Assembly: GCF_963924675.1 (NCBI RefSeq)
Contig: NC_089240.1
Span: forward strand, 121,277,680-121,341,679
Length of the DNA: 64,000 nt
DNA from: Phocoena phocoena
Taxonomy: Eukaryota; Chordata; Mammalia; Artiodactyla; Phocoenidae
Direction: 5' to 3'
Shown: positions 23,216 through 33,761 of the stretch, piece after piece
How positions within the stretch are numbered: the stretch's first letter is position 1
Layout of the letters: each line of letters starts with the position of its first letter
Notes under the pieces: model-generated
Databases searched by the model: none
What the model saw: the letters and a program-made list of their open reading frames with translations, nothing else
What the model was told of the DNA's origin: nothing
Translations under genes and position numbers: made by a program

Positions 23216-24643
23216 ATCCTACCTTCCTCATATACAAACTTGTTTCCATTATTATTTCTAGTCGTTTTAATTATACACATTAATTAAATTTTGAATTAGA
23301 ATTTTTAAACCTTAGAAACCTTAATTTCTGGTGAAAAGTAAGAAGTAAGCAATTGTGAACTGCCTGTTATACCAGCATTCTTTATATTGGCAAGTTCTGT
23401 GACTGAGTTTCATAATTTCTAGAAGCATACACTTCCTCATAGTACAAATTTTCAATGTGGCATAACACATGTTTACTATGAGACCCAAATATATTTAGTT
23501 TCTCTGTGATAATGTAATAAGAAACCAAAAGTAGATCAACCTATGTTCAGTAATTAATGTTTCTTCATTTTATCTTATTAGGAAGTGATCTAAATTCAAT
23601 GAATTTCCATCATTTAGCTTAACTTAGAAAAACTCTAAGGGTGTAAGTTACCAAAGAGATTTGAGAAACTAAGAAAACGTATCAGAAAACATAATTACTG
23701 TTGAAAAGTTCACCTAAAAACTCTCATCCCACTTACATTTATTAAAATCACTTCCTCCCTACATTTATGTTTAGACTACCCATGAAAACTTTATTAGACA
23801 CTAGTCAAAGTCAGCAATCATCCGAAGCTACTGTTCTTGCAGACAAATTCTATAATACAGATAACATAAACTTATTTCACTAGTAAACTCAGGTAGAATA
23901 AAAGTTGTCTATCTGCATATTTAATGCTGATAACTCTGAAGGCATACCTATGTTAATTAAGCCAAACTTAAACTAGCTTTTATTTACCAAAGATTATACT
24001 ACATGAAGTTGAAAAATATTTGGGTTAGTTTCTGTATTTCTGAGTTTTAGGAATACTTAATTCATAAGTGCTTATTGTTAAGCCAATTAAGTAGCAATCT
24101 CTTACCAATTAATTTTGAGAATACCTTCCACAGGTAGTAAAATATCACATATATGTAACATACATCTGTAGACATGTAAACACACAGATAGACACAGAGA
24201 CCCTATAGCTTCCACTCCAAAATTTTAGCCATGAATCAGGTACAATAATACAAAACTCACTAGTTTATAAACCACAACTAGATCCAAATTATGTTTCTGG
24301 CAGTTGGAATAGGTTAAGTTTACCAGCTCAAATTTCTAAAGCGTTTTACAATTTGTAGAGAAGACTTTTAGGATTTGTATTTGCCTTTGACAAGTAATCT
24401 TATGGAGTCTTGTGGACTAGATTTGGGCAAGGGAGCCTTTATAGCAGTTTGTATTTTAAAAAGCTTCTCTTTCGTTTTTTTTCGGTCTCAGGTTAAGTGT
24501 GGGCAGTGTTTTAGATATTGCCTGGGGTGTTTATATTTCGAAGACATGGTAAGATTTACACCTTCAAGGGATAAAGAAAGAATACACGTTTTCTCCTAGG
24601 CGTTTTTGGGGTATATTGGTCCACTATCAGAAGTCTAGGGTAA

Positions 24644-24871
24644 TTACTGTTTAAATTTTTCTTTCTTTTTCTTACATGCACAACAATTGCACTTCCAATG
24701 TCCTGATTTTTTATATCTGCAAATGTCTGGAGGCAAATAGGAAAGGATCTGAGGGGTCTTTGAGTTCCTCTCAGAGTTATGCTTTTGTTCCTCTAAAGAT
24801 TCAAATTGCAAACCAAGAATTGTTGATTTTAACTCCATTCTTCCTCCTTCACTTCTGCAAGCTACCTTCAA
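24644..24871 (-). pseudogene. Broken gag remnant: nucleocapsid zinc-knuckle region
   Basis: A minus-strand frame of 75 codons contains CRYKKSGHWKCNC, which has the Gly-His-Trp-Lys centre and the last Cys of a retroviral CCHC zinc knuckle, followed by a lysine-rich end. Compared with the C-x2-C-x4-H-x4-C pattern the second Cys is absent and the spacing is one residue short, so the knuckle is damaged. In a working virus this protein binds genomic RNA. It lies just downstream of the capsid remnant, as expected. Confidence 0.7.
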
Positions 24872-25120
24872 AGAATTGGGCAGCTGCTTCCATTGTAATA
24901 CTTAGAGGTTGACTAGCCCACCCAACCATACTATTTTGAATTTGCCTTTTTATTTCAGGGAGAAAATTTCCTACTAAGGCAGAAATGGAAAGATTTCTAT
25001 GTTCTGGAACTTTGGGGGTTAATGCAGTATGCGTTGAAAAGTCTATATAAGCATTCAACAAAGGCCTTTGGATGCTGTCTTTCTTTCTGCGTGTACAATT
25101 TAACCTTAGACCAATCCACC
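24849..25120 (-). pseudogene. Broken gag remnant: capsid C-terminal region
   Basis: The minus-strand frame at 25061-24849 contains LSISALVGNFLPEIKRQIQN followed by MEAAAQFFEG. This resembles the C-terminal capsid domain of gamma-type retroviruses, where a 'VG...P.I...L' helix pair is followed by a conserved acidic helix. Just upstream, in another frame (about 25100-25030), lies RQHPKAFVECLYRLFNAY, which matches the major-homology-like 'E.P..F..RL..AY' element. The change of frame between the two shows a frameshift. Class I (gamma-like) is my inference. Confidence 0.7.
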
Positions 25121-25194
25121 TTAGATGAGGGGAAGTATTTACTATTGCTCCTATAAGCCCATGAATATTGGTTTCCAGCTGATTCCTTTCCTGA

Positions 25195-25563
25195 TCATTT
25201 GTAGGAGGGCCTGGGAGAATTTCTGGTCATCGGTTTCCTCTGTGAGAGATGTTTTCCCCCAGGAAGCCATCTGGCTTGTCTGTTAACTATAGTGTAATTA
25301 TGGTTGGGAAAAATATCCTTCAGCAGCCAATTAAGGTCCTTATGAGTGGGGTTGTGAATGGCCACTAATATTTCTAATTCCTCTCTAAATTTGGTAGTTT
25401 CGTCTAAAAGTGGAGGTAAAAGGGCTGTACAATTTAAAAGATCTATTGCTGTCCAGAGGATGTGAATTCTTTGTCTTAGGCAATCCAGGATACATCCACA
25501 AAGAACATTGCACAGGAAGGCCTGAAGCTGGCAGAGAAAGTGAGTCTTACTGTCCATCCCCAT
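25195..25563 (-). pseudogene. Broken gag remnant: capsid N-terminal region
   Basis: A 122-codon minus-strand frame. The stretch NPTHKDLNWLLKDIFPN has the look of the gamma-type capsid segment before the major homology region, and its position immediately upstream of the capsid C-terminal remnant supports this. The first 40 residues show no match I can name. It ends at a stop near 25195. Without a search this is moderate evidence only. Confidence 0.5.
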
Positions 25564-25884
25564 GTTTTTGCTAAATTTACTTAATGGTTTTCACCCTTTA
25601 CATGAGTAAACTGTATACCCTGGGCCTAGAGATTAGGCTGGAGTGCTCTCTGTAAATCCTGTAGGGAAAGGGAAGCTAAAACAGGCAGCTGGGTTTTTAA
25701 GGGATTTTTCTGGGGAAGGTGGAGGAGTTTGGGAGCTAAGGGAATTTGCTGAGGAGATGGGGCTGGATTTTAAGAAGGACGATATGCATTGGACGTGGAC
25801 TTTAGTTTCTGTTCTAATTTCTATTCTTTCATCTTATTAAGGGAGTCCCTAAGACTAGCCATTATATTCCTGTGTCCACTTTTT

Positions 25885-26098
25885 TGTTTGTTTGTTTGTT
25901 TTTTGCGATACGCGGTCCTCTCACTGTTGTGGCCTCTCCCGTTGCCGAGCACAGGCTCCAGACGCGCAGGCTCAGCGGCCATGGCTCACGGGCCCAGCCG
26001 CTCCGCGGCATGTGGGATCTTCCCGGACCGGGGCACGAACCCGTGTCCCCTGCCTCGGCAAGTGGACTCTCAACCACTGCGCCACCAGGGAAGCCCCA
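25885..26098 (-). repeat. CHR-type SINE, short cetacean variant, inside the provirus
   Basis: Reverse-orientation full-length copy with an A/T tail containing GTTT repeats at 25885-25903. A perfect 14-bp TSD, TGTGTCCACTTTTT, is at 25871-25884 and 26099-26112. It interrupts the region between the leader and the gag remnants. Confidence 0.95.
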
Positions 26099-26112
26099 TG
26101 TGTCCACTTTTT

Positions 26113-27234
26113 AATTCAGCCTTTCCATAGGTACAAATAAGATACTTACGATGAGAGCTCTCTAAAAACTGTTTTCTATCAAATATAGCCAATTCAAGGC
26201 ATCCATAGTCTGGCCATTGACAGCTAGGATCTTATATTAATCTCAATAGTGACTCAAATCAATAAGCCTCTATATGGCTTAACATGGACCCAAGAGGCAT
26301 CTCAAAGGAAAGTACAAAAGATACAGCCCTCACAAGATCCAGAAAGTTCATTCCCAGGTTAGCCTAAGAAAGCAAAGACTTCTGTTACGTGCTAAGAATG
26401 GTGTAGTGCAGTGCCTGCAGCTGCCCATGAGAATGTGAGACACCCCCAATCACAGACCCACTAATCTGTGACATTCAGTGGGTGCTACTGGAATGGGACT
26501 TTTCCAGCACTACAGGGCAATGAAGGTTGAGACAACAAAGGTCCCCTGTGGACCAGGACCCCTTATGACAAGTTCTCCTGACAGCTGACACAGCCGAACA
26601 AAGAGAATGCTGTGTGACTTCGCATCTCAGAATCCCAGTGGATTCAATTGGCCATCAAAATGGAAGTTGGTACTTGCATCTTGTGGCTGGTGGAAACCAG
26701 AGACAATATTCTTACTCGTCATAAGGCCAAGCTCTCAGGACACAGAACAAGGTGAAAGGAAAATCTCATCTGGTTCTACACAGGGGATCTACTCCAAAGT
26801 TTGTCTAAACAGATGTCGATCTGGTGGGAAGCATGAACTTACCAATTTCTGAGGCCAGCTTCAACAACAGGCTTATAGGACCTATGCCTGTGTTCTACCC
26901 TACGGTATGACAAATGTCACAAAAGACAGAGACGAAGGAAAACGAAGACTTTCTCTGGGAGGAAAGGGAACAATAGAAAACAAGAGGACTCATAACAAAT
27001 CTTTACCAGAGTTGCTATACCTAAGAAACTAGTTCACACAAGTATTTTCTCCTGCTAATCTAAATTTAGAGAGAGAAAAGGACTCTTACCAGTCTCACTT
27101 CCTCCAGACCATGCAGGCAGAGATCTAAGAGACTGTCATGGTAAGAATTCTTACCTTCTGTTGGTTCCCGTCAGCAGTCCCAGGATCTCTCAGCTGCAGC
27201 AGCCCCAAAGTGAGCAGCGTCCAGCCAGTGTAGA
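26113..27234 (-). other. Provirus leader and upstream gag region, no frame kept
   Basis: About 1.1 kb between the primer site and the SINE in upstream gag. It should hold the packaging leader and matrix region by position, but no frame or motif is recognisable. On the minus strand CAGAAGGTAAGAATTC at about 27162-27147 fits a splice-donor consensus and could be the retroviral major donor. Confidence 0.45.
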
Positions 27235-27252
27235 GCCCCACACTGGGCGCCA
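27235..27252 (-). promoter_or_regulatory. Retroviral primer binding site, lysine-tRNA type
   Basis: On the minus strand TGGCGCCCAGTGTGGGGC starts four bases after the LTR end. By my recollection it matches the 18-nt complement of the 3' end of tRNA-Lys (the 1,2 isoacceptor) at 16 of 18 positions. In retroviruses this site anneals the tRNA that primes reverse transcription. Confidence 0.8.
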
Positions 27253-27256
27253 AAAC

Positions 27257-28169
27257 TGTAGGACAGGAAAAGTTTTCCATTCTTCCATTATAGGATCTTT
27301 GGCTGTTCTAATAATCAAATTGACATAAAACAGCTTAACTAGAGAAAAACAAATTTTGTACTTATGGGATCCCCAAAGACAGGAGACCCAAAGAGTCAGG
27401 CAACTGAGGCTGGTAAACAGATGTTTCCATTCCATGCAGATAAGTCTTTCTGGTATTAACTGTTATCATTGATACTTGCTATCTTCCTGGTATGGGCCCT
27501 CTATCTAAATTCTTTTAGGCAATTAAGGGAGAGGTAAAGAGCTTTTACAGTGGAATATTACTCAGCCATAAAAAGGAATGAAATTAGGTCATTTGTAGAG
27601 ATGTGGATGGGCCTAGAGACTGTCATACAGAGTGAAGTAAGTCAGAAAGAGAAGAACAGATATCATATATTAATGCATATATGTGGAACCTGAAAAAATT
27701 GGTATAGACAATCTTATTTACAAGGCAGAAATAAAGACACAGATGTAGAGAACAAACGTACGGACACCATGGGGGAAGCAGGTGGTGGGATGAATTGGGA
27801 GATTGGGATTGACATATATACACTATTGATACTATGTATAAAATAGATAACTAATGAGAACCTACTGTATAGCACAGGGAACTCTACTCAGTGCTCTGTG
27901 GTGACCTAAATGGGAAGGAAATCCAAAAAAAGAGGGGATATATGTATATCTATAGCTGATTCACTTTGCTGTACAGTAGAAACTAACACAACATTGTAAA
28001 GCAACTATACTCCAATAAAAATTTAAAAAAAAAACAGAAAACAAATTTTAAAAAATTAAAAAAAAAAAAAGAGCTGTTCCTGAGTCTGCTGGGTCTTAAT
28101 TGTCTTCAACTCAAAACAATCCACATGCCAAAATGGCACACTTTGGGTCACACATTTTACTCTGCCTCA
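27257..28169 (-). mobile_element. Provirus 5' LTR, split by an L1
   Basis: On the plus strand the LTR reads from TGTAGGACAGG at 27257 (complement of a ...CCTACA end), through GGCTGTTCTAATAATCAAAT and the CCTCTATCTAAATTCTTTTA block to 27543. It resumes after the L1 with GAGCTGTTCCTGAGTCTGCT and ends CTGCCTCA at 28169. About 381 bp of LTR remain. Compared with the copy at 39918-40382, roughly 100 bp between GGCTG and GTAAACAGATG is missing. Confidence 0.75.
27544..28067 (+). repeat. L1 LINE 3' end inserted in the 5' LTR
   Basis: 524-bp, 5'-truncated L1 (ATATTACTCAGCCATAAAAA to CAACTATACTCCAATAAAAA and a poly(A)-like tail). A TSD AAAGAGCT is at 27536-27543 and 28068-28075. LTR sequence continues on both sides, so the L1 entered after the provirus. 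Confidence 0.92.
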
Positions 28170-28290
28170 TGGGCAAAGGAAATTAAACAACTTCTAAAAA
28201 GCAAAAAACAAATACCAAACAAACATATATTATGACCCAAAGAATCAGAAAATACACTAAAACAAAGATGAGATACAAGCTATGATCTGT

Positions 28291-28415
28291 TATTGTTATT
28301 ATTTTTTGGCTGGCTGTATGGCTTGCAGGATCTTAGTTCCCCGCCCAGGGATTGAACACAGGCCCTTGGCAGTGAAAGCATGGAGTCCTAACCACTGGAC
28401 CGCCAGGGAAGCCCT
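28291..28415 (-). repeat. CHR-type SINE, 120-bp minimal variant
   Basis: Reverse copy: A/T tail, GGCTTGCAGGATCTTAGTTC, then CACTGGACCGCCAGGGAAGC. A perfect 10-bp TSD, TATGATCTGT, is at 28281-28290 and 28416-28425. Confidence 0.95.
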
Positions 28416-28439
28416 TATGATCTGTCAATTTATATGCTA

Positions 28440-28790
28440 ATCCACAGTACTAGTAAGAACTTTGAGAAGGGTAAGGGGCAGAGAAGCCAGTACTCTTTTA
28501 CATTACTTTTTGAAAGCAATTTGGAAATAAGTATGAATAATCACAAAGTTCTTTATTGCTTTTGACCTAGTAATTGCATTTCTGGAAATTTATCATTCAT
28601 ATACACACACACACACACACACACACGTGAAGATAATTTAGAACCTCTCTAAATTGTAAAGACCTAAATGTTCAACAGTAGAGGATGGCCAATGAAATAT
28701 CATACAGCCATTGAAAATAATGGTTTTGAAAAGTATAGCAACATGAGGGAGTTCTTGTGATACAACGCAACTAAGAATTTCTGTGTGGCT
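28440..28790 (+). repeat. Old L1 LINE, ORF2 3' region
   Basis: The order 'gcatttctggaaatttatc', GACCTAAATGTTCAACAGTA, 'gatggccaatgaaatatc' and 'cagccattgaaaataatg' follows the C-terminal part of L1 ORF2. An AC microsatellite (28603-28626) interrupts it. Frames broken. Confidence 0.7.
28603..28626. repeat. (AC)n microsatellite
   Basis: About 12 AC units inside L1 sequence. Confidence 0.95.
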
Positions 28791-28817
28791 GGTAAGGTAA
28801 AGAGAAAAGGAAGGTTA

Positions 28818-28832
28818 GGGTGTGTGTGCGTG

Positions 28833-28863
<31 letters not shown>
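28818..28863. repeat. (GT)n microsatellite
   Basis: About 22 GT units with two GC interruptions. Confidence 0.95.
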
Positions 28864-29464
28864 TGGGGGACAGGAGACAAGCTGGTGAAGAATCTAAGAA
28901 CCAATGAAAGAGTCTTGAATGCAATGAGGTACAAAGGAAGACAGTGCAGTGGCATATTTGAAGCTCATGTGCAAATTTGATGTGTCTTGCAGAAATATCA
29001 ATTTTATACAAAGAATATAAGGAAAATGCTTATATTCAATTGACATATAGAGTGCAGAATCTACACACATCGCAAAGATAAATCTTGAAACTTCAAAGAA
29101 AATTCACACTTAGATAAGCAGGCCTTTCCAACCACTGAACTCATGGGAGTATGTGTCCATACTCTTTCATTGGGAGAAATGTCTCAGTTACACCATTTAA
29201 GAAGGGCAACAGTCAGGAGAGTAGGAAGCCAGTGACAAATTTTAAGAAATCAAATAACATGTTCCAAACTTACGCTTTAAAAGTATACTGTAGGCAGCAT
29301 AGATTAGCTAGAAGCCATAGCATATGTAGGCATGCCAGTGAGGAGACTCTTGCCACTCACTGTCCATTTAGAGAACGGGGACTTCAGCCAAGAAGGTGTG
29401 ATAGTAGTCATGAACAAGAGAGGATGAATTTGGGAGAAATGTCAGAGATACAGTCGTGATTTTT

Positions 29465-29801
29465 TTTTAGATTTTTAAAAATAAATTTATTTATTTATAT
29501 TTTTTTATTTTTGGCTGTGTTGGGTCTTTGTTGCTGTGTGCGGGCTTTCTCTAGTCGTGGTGAGCGGGGGCTACTCTTCGTTGCGGTGTGCAGGCTTCTC
29601 ACTGCGGTGGCTTCTCTTGTTGCAGAGCACGGGCTCTAGGTGCATGGGCTTCAGTAGTTGTGGCGCATGGGCTTCAGTAGTTGTGGTGCACAGGCTTAGT
29701 TGCTCCACGGCATGTGGGATCTTCCCGGACCGGGGCTCGAACCCATGTCCCCTGCATCGGCAGGCGGATTCTTAACCACTGCGCCACCAGGGAGTCCACA
29801 A
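29465..29801 (-). repeat. CHR-type SINE, long variant
   Basis: Reverse 337-bp copy with an A/T tail at 29465-29515 and the head ending GCCACCAGGGAGTCCACA. An 11-bp TSD, TCGTGATTTTT, is at 29454-29464 and 29802-29812. Structure matches the copies at 12407-12733 and 56623-56972. Confidence 0.93.
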
Positions 29802-29904
29802 TCGTGATTTTTAATAAGCAATTGGATGTGGGGGAGACAGTTGGGAGGAAATAGTCAAACAGCTTCCATGGTGTCCTTTTCCTGCTCAAAAGCTCTCAAC
29901 CGCT

Positions 29905-30355
29905 TTTTTTTTTTTAGCTTGTAGTAAAAACTTTAAAACACTGAGCCTGGCACTTAAGACCTACAAAGATATAGCCCCAACGCACCTGTCTTCTTGTATC
30001 GGACTTACAGTGTTACTAGCCATGAGTCCTTGCCATTCTGAAAATATTCCCACATTGTTCATGCTGTTTCATATGCTTGGAATTTCTCTCACGTGTCTAC
30101 TTTGCCAGGCTTCAAAATCTACTTCACAGCCTACTCCTCTATGAAGACACCCTAATCAGCCCCGAGCAGTGAGCTCCCATTTCTGTGAATGCTCAGAGCA
30201 CTTTGTCTGCATCTCTTTTGCGTCACACATCTTACCCTCTTCTCAGCAGGGAAACCAGCTACTCTTATCATCCCGTGAGTCAGGTCACGCCACTCCATTG
30301 CTCAAAACTCTGTCGTGGTTCCCATCTCACTCAGCTAAATGCTGAAGTCCCTAGA
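29905..30355 (+). repeat. L2 LINE fragments
   Basis: AAGACCTACAAAGATATAGC, CTTGGAATTTCTCTCACGTG and CCACTCCATTGCTCAAAACT are L2 3'-region phrases. The order suggests a rearranged or doubled copy. Confidence 0.55.
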
Positions 30356-30359
30356 AATC

Positions 30360-30545
30360 TCTATCTCGGTGTTTCTCACTCAATCCCAGCTACACATTCG
30401 ACTCCCGTCAGAAACTACTTTTTAAAGATCCATATCCAGGCTTGACTCCAGACCAAGTGAATCCAATCCTTAGGGACGCTATTTTCTAAAGCTCCCTAAG
30501 TGATTCCACAGTGCAGTCAGGGTTGATTGAGAACCACAGAGCTAG
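30360..30545 (+). repeat. MER5-like hAT element
   Basis: Starts near GGTGTTTCTCACTCAATCCC and ends GATTGAGAACCACAGAG, with internal CTAAGTGATTCCACAGTGCA. This is the MER5A pattern, in which the two ends are complementary-like 'ttctcaa..ttgagaacca' blocks. Confidence 0.6.
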
Positions 30546-31314
30546 TCTGAGTGAAGCTGCAGGACGCCTGGATGAACTGCTCCCTGTTCACTGCGTGGAC
30601 TAGAGGTCCATTCTGGACCACGGGCTGCCCCTTTCTGAACCATTAACACGTTTCTCCAGTACTTGCCTCAAGCTCGAGTTTCTCCACACAAGTAAATCAA
30701 AACGAAGAGCCTACTTAGAACACAGTCCCCCTCAGAAGCTGTTAGTTTCTGTGACTTAGAAACATATTTTCTCCTCTGAGGAAAATTATGAACATAGCTT
30801 TGTCTACAGAAAAATGAAACCTTTTAAAAACTAAATATTTGATTCAAGTTTGTCGAAATTGCAGTTGACAGAAAGCCACATTTGTGAGTGTTAGTAAGTA
30901 CGTTGTAGAACAGACTCCGAATCCTCTGGGTGTGGTGCTCTGCCAGCCCGGGGAGGGCTACGCAGTGCATATGTAGCCGCCCCTCTTACCCGCCTAATGC
31001 CATGTGTCTGGTCTGTGTGGCACAGGGGGGTGCTTCAGCCTCACCCCTGTATTCTAGAATTCTCTCAGTGGTGTCTTGTCCATGATTAGTTGTTCTTCTT
31101 GCGAGGGGAGCAGAGTCAGAAAGAACCTACTTCACCATTTGGTGATGTCACTCCTAGAATCAGAATCCAACAAGCATTTGACAAAATGGGGCAGTGGAAT
31201 GAATCTAATGAAATGCAGTAGAATTGGGCAAACATAAGCCAAGTATGTCAGAGGTCTGACATAGGCGCAGCACATGGAAGAGATATTTAGGGGGTTGACT
31301 CTCAGTCAAGAGTA
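30546..31314. other. Unassigned non-coding sequence
   Basis: Nothing recognised. Confidence 0.4.
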
Positions 31315-31505
31315 CAGCAGTTTCCAAACTTGAGCATGAATCAGAAGCACCAGGAGGGCTTGTGAAAACAGTCTGCTGGGCTTCCCCCTTACAGTCTCTG
31401 ATTCAATACGTCTGGGGTCCAGTCTGAGAATGCGTATTCTAACAAGTTCCCGGGCGAAGCTGATATTGATGTGGCTGGTCCAGGGGTGACCATTTGAGAA
31501 TCACT
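31315..31505 (+). repeat. MER5-like hAT element (MER5A)
   Basis: GCAGTTTCCAAACTTGAGCA, CCAGGAGGGCTTGTGAAAAC, CTAACAAGTTCCCGGGCGAA and TTTGAGAATCACTAGTG give the full MER5A series, about 185 bp, with both ends present. Confidence 0.85.
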
Positions 31506-33531
31506 AGTGTAATATCAATTTCAAACCAGGTTACTGCAAGTTTACGTGGTGGAAGCAAAATTTGTGCAATGAAGAGGTAACAGTATAAGTATTCTCCATG
31601 AGCTCTAGCAGGCATCTGCAATGAGTGCCATAACCAGCAACATGACCAGAGAAGAGAATCAGTGATGGTGAAGGGACTTGTGACTGTGTCATATGAGGAA
31701 CTTGGGAAGGAATAGGACCATGTAATTTGGAGAAGGTAAGATTCAGGTGGGACACAATGACACTGTTCCCTTCAACCCTCCAAAGGGCTATTACGTGGAC
31801 AGGAGACATTTGCTCTGGGTAGAGCTAGAATCCATGAGCTGTCCATCTTAGGAAACAGACATCGTTCAGAAGTAAGGCAGATATTTCTAACAGATGGAGC
31901 TGTCCTGTGTTGCACTGAGCTGCTTCCCAAAGTGTTGAGCTCCTATGAGTCGAGATATTCAAGCACAGACCAAAAGGTATTCAAGCACCGTATATGGAAT
32001 TGGGAATAAATGGCCTCTGAGGCACTTCCAAAACGAGAAATCTGATGAGTATGTGACTGCAGTTACCTTTAGTTATATAGTCTGCCAACATAAAACTACT
32101 ACGTTTGGAAAAATAAGGGCAAATTGAAGGATGGTATCCCAAACATGGTATCTCCAAATTGTGGTTGAAAATATGAGACTAGGGTTATTTAAGAAAAGGC
32201 TATAGCCAAAGCAATTTGATACTGAAGGGAGGAAATGGATTTAATAAGAGGTATCGAAGCAAAACCCAGACAGACTGCAAGGCAAGAAGGAAAGGTAAAG
32301 AAAGGTATGACTGAGTATGGCAAAGTACCTGTAGAAGTTGGACTAAAAGCGGGCAACAAAGCAAGACAGACAAAAATTCACTCTTTCCATGGAAATTTAC
32401 TACCCACAGTAAATATTTTATCTCCACTCTGACATCTAATGTTACCTGCAGTTATGTACGAGCCCAAATGTGATGTGAATGATCTGGGAATTGATTAGAG
32501 TTAAGAGAACTCATGAGGACTGTAGGTCAGGTAAATATGTCTGTGTCGTCAGTGCTGAGGTAGTAAATCAGTCTGAGGTGGAAAAAAGCAAAAAAAAAAA
32601 AAAATAATAAGGAGCATGAGATAGAAGGTTGTCACTGTAAAAATACTACTTGACTAATCTAGGCACCCAGCTCTGAGAGGGTTACAAGCATCTGGGGACA
32701 CATGGTCCCTGAGGATATCTCGGGCAAAAGGGTGGTTTGATACCATAGCCTTTTCTGATTCAAAGGTAAGCTCTTTGCACTCTTCCCATTCCCGGGCTTT
32801 TAGTCCTCTGTCTTCCTGTTCTCCCCTATCTATGCTGAGAAAAAATTGTAATGTCAGACACTTATACTCTATTTTGAATGAGGGAATGTGAATGCACCTT
32901 ATACCATTATGAACAGACTTTAAGGCACCAAGGACAAATATGCGAAGATTTGGGGCAGAAAGAAGTCTTTCCTCAGAGTCACTAAAATAACAGCCTACTC
33001 TCCACTTCCCTCATCAGCCTAAGGGCAACAAGGACCACATGAAAAGCACTGGGGAAATCTTACTGGAGGCAGCTCTAACGTAAATCACTTGAATTTGGAA
33101 AATAACACGAATATTGGGTGCTATGTGTTCTGGAATAAAATTTAAAAACACACGTAGGTGCCATTTCTCAGTGGCAGGAGATATTATTTCAGTTATTAAA
33201 TTAAGTGTTTGGATTCCGTTGGCTAGCTAGCTCAGTTGTTGAGGTAACTGGGGTAGATCAGCATAATGGCTTCAACTCCTATGTATGGCAATAAGAACCA
33301 GACTGTTAGAGCTGGAAGAACCATTAGAAACCAGCTAGCCCCAATCTTTATTCCCTAGATGTTTAAAATAGAGGCCTCATGGTGGGAAAGGAATAGCCAA
33401 ATTCATAAGATGAATGAGTAGAAGAGCTGGAAGATGAAGGCCACATTGTGCTAACTTGGTAACATTTGCATTCTCAAATGGCACCCATATCCATGACCAG
33501 AGGGCGACCAACCCTCCTGAGCTGCCCAAAA
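31506..33531. other. Mostly unassigned sequence
   Basis: 2 kb without a gene I can support. The part at 33300-33440 (AGAGCTGGAAGAACCATTAG and after) has the tone of an old interspersed repeat. A 15-A run lies near 32590. Confidence 0.4.
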
Positions 33532-33538
33532 CTTTCTC

Positions 33539-33544
<6 letters not shown>

Positions 33545-33571
<27 letters not shown>

Positions 33572-33761
33572 GGTATGCGGGCCTCTCACTGCCGCAGCCT
33601 CTCCCGCCGCGGAGCACAGGCTCCGGACGCGCAGGCGCAGCGGCCACGGCTCACGAGCCCAGCTGCTCCGTGGCATGTGGGATCTTCCCGGACCGGGGCA
33701 CGAACCCGCGTCCCCTGCATCGGCAGGCGGACTCTCAACCACTGCGCCACCAGGGAAGCCC
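33545..33761 (-). repeat. CHR-type SINE, short cetacean variant
   Basis: Reverse full-length copy. With the TSD, the T run at its left edge is 29 bases. A 13-bp TSD, CTTTCTCAGTTTT, is at 33532-33544 and 33762-33774. The 192-codon frame at 33466-34044 runs through this SINE and is not a gene. Confidence 0.95.

Larger units (their letters stand above)
20911..24640 (-). other. Provirus internal region without recognisable pol or env
   Basis: 3.7 kb of A/T-rich sequence (including the SINE at 23004-23215) between gag and the 3' LTR. I searched by eye for reverse transcriptase, protease and envelope landmarks on the minus strand and found none. Either the region is too decayed or the element was largely non-coding here, as in some non-autonomous ERV families. 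A (TA)n tract is at 22497-22524. Confidence 0.5.
20670..28169 (-). mobile_element. Decayed endogenous retrovirus (provirus), minus strand
   Basis: Read on the minus strand the order is: LTR (28169 to 27257, split by an L1), primer binding site (27252-27235), a leader with a possible splice donor near 27155, broken gag (about 25563-24644), a long A/T-rich internal part, a purine-rich tract next to 20893, and a second, shorter LTR (20893-20670). The primer site directly inside the LTR plus gag-like remnants in the right order show this is one provirus and not a chance cluster. No pol or env domain could be recognised, and many stops break every frame. Two CHR SINEs (23004-23215, 25885-26098) and one L1 (27544-28067) inserted later. 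I could not find a matching duplication at the outer edges. It cannot produce virus as it stands. Confidence 0.82.

Noticed and set aside
8409..26140. Repeated small frames with SGHGSRAQ / PADAGDTGSCPGPGRSH-type peptides
   Set aside because: These are the several frames of the short CHR SINE on both strands, found wherever that SINE occurs. They are not a protein family.
20670..28169. Target-site duplication for the provirus
   Set aside because: Flanks GTAGGTAAG and TGGGCAAAGG do not match convincingly at the edges I set; the edges or the duplication have mutated.
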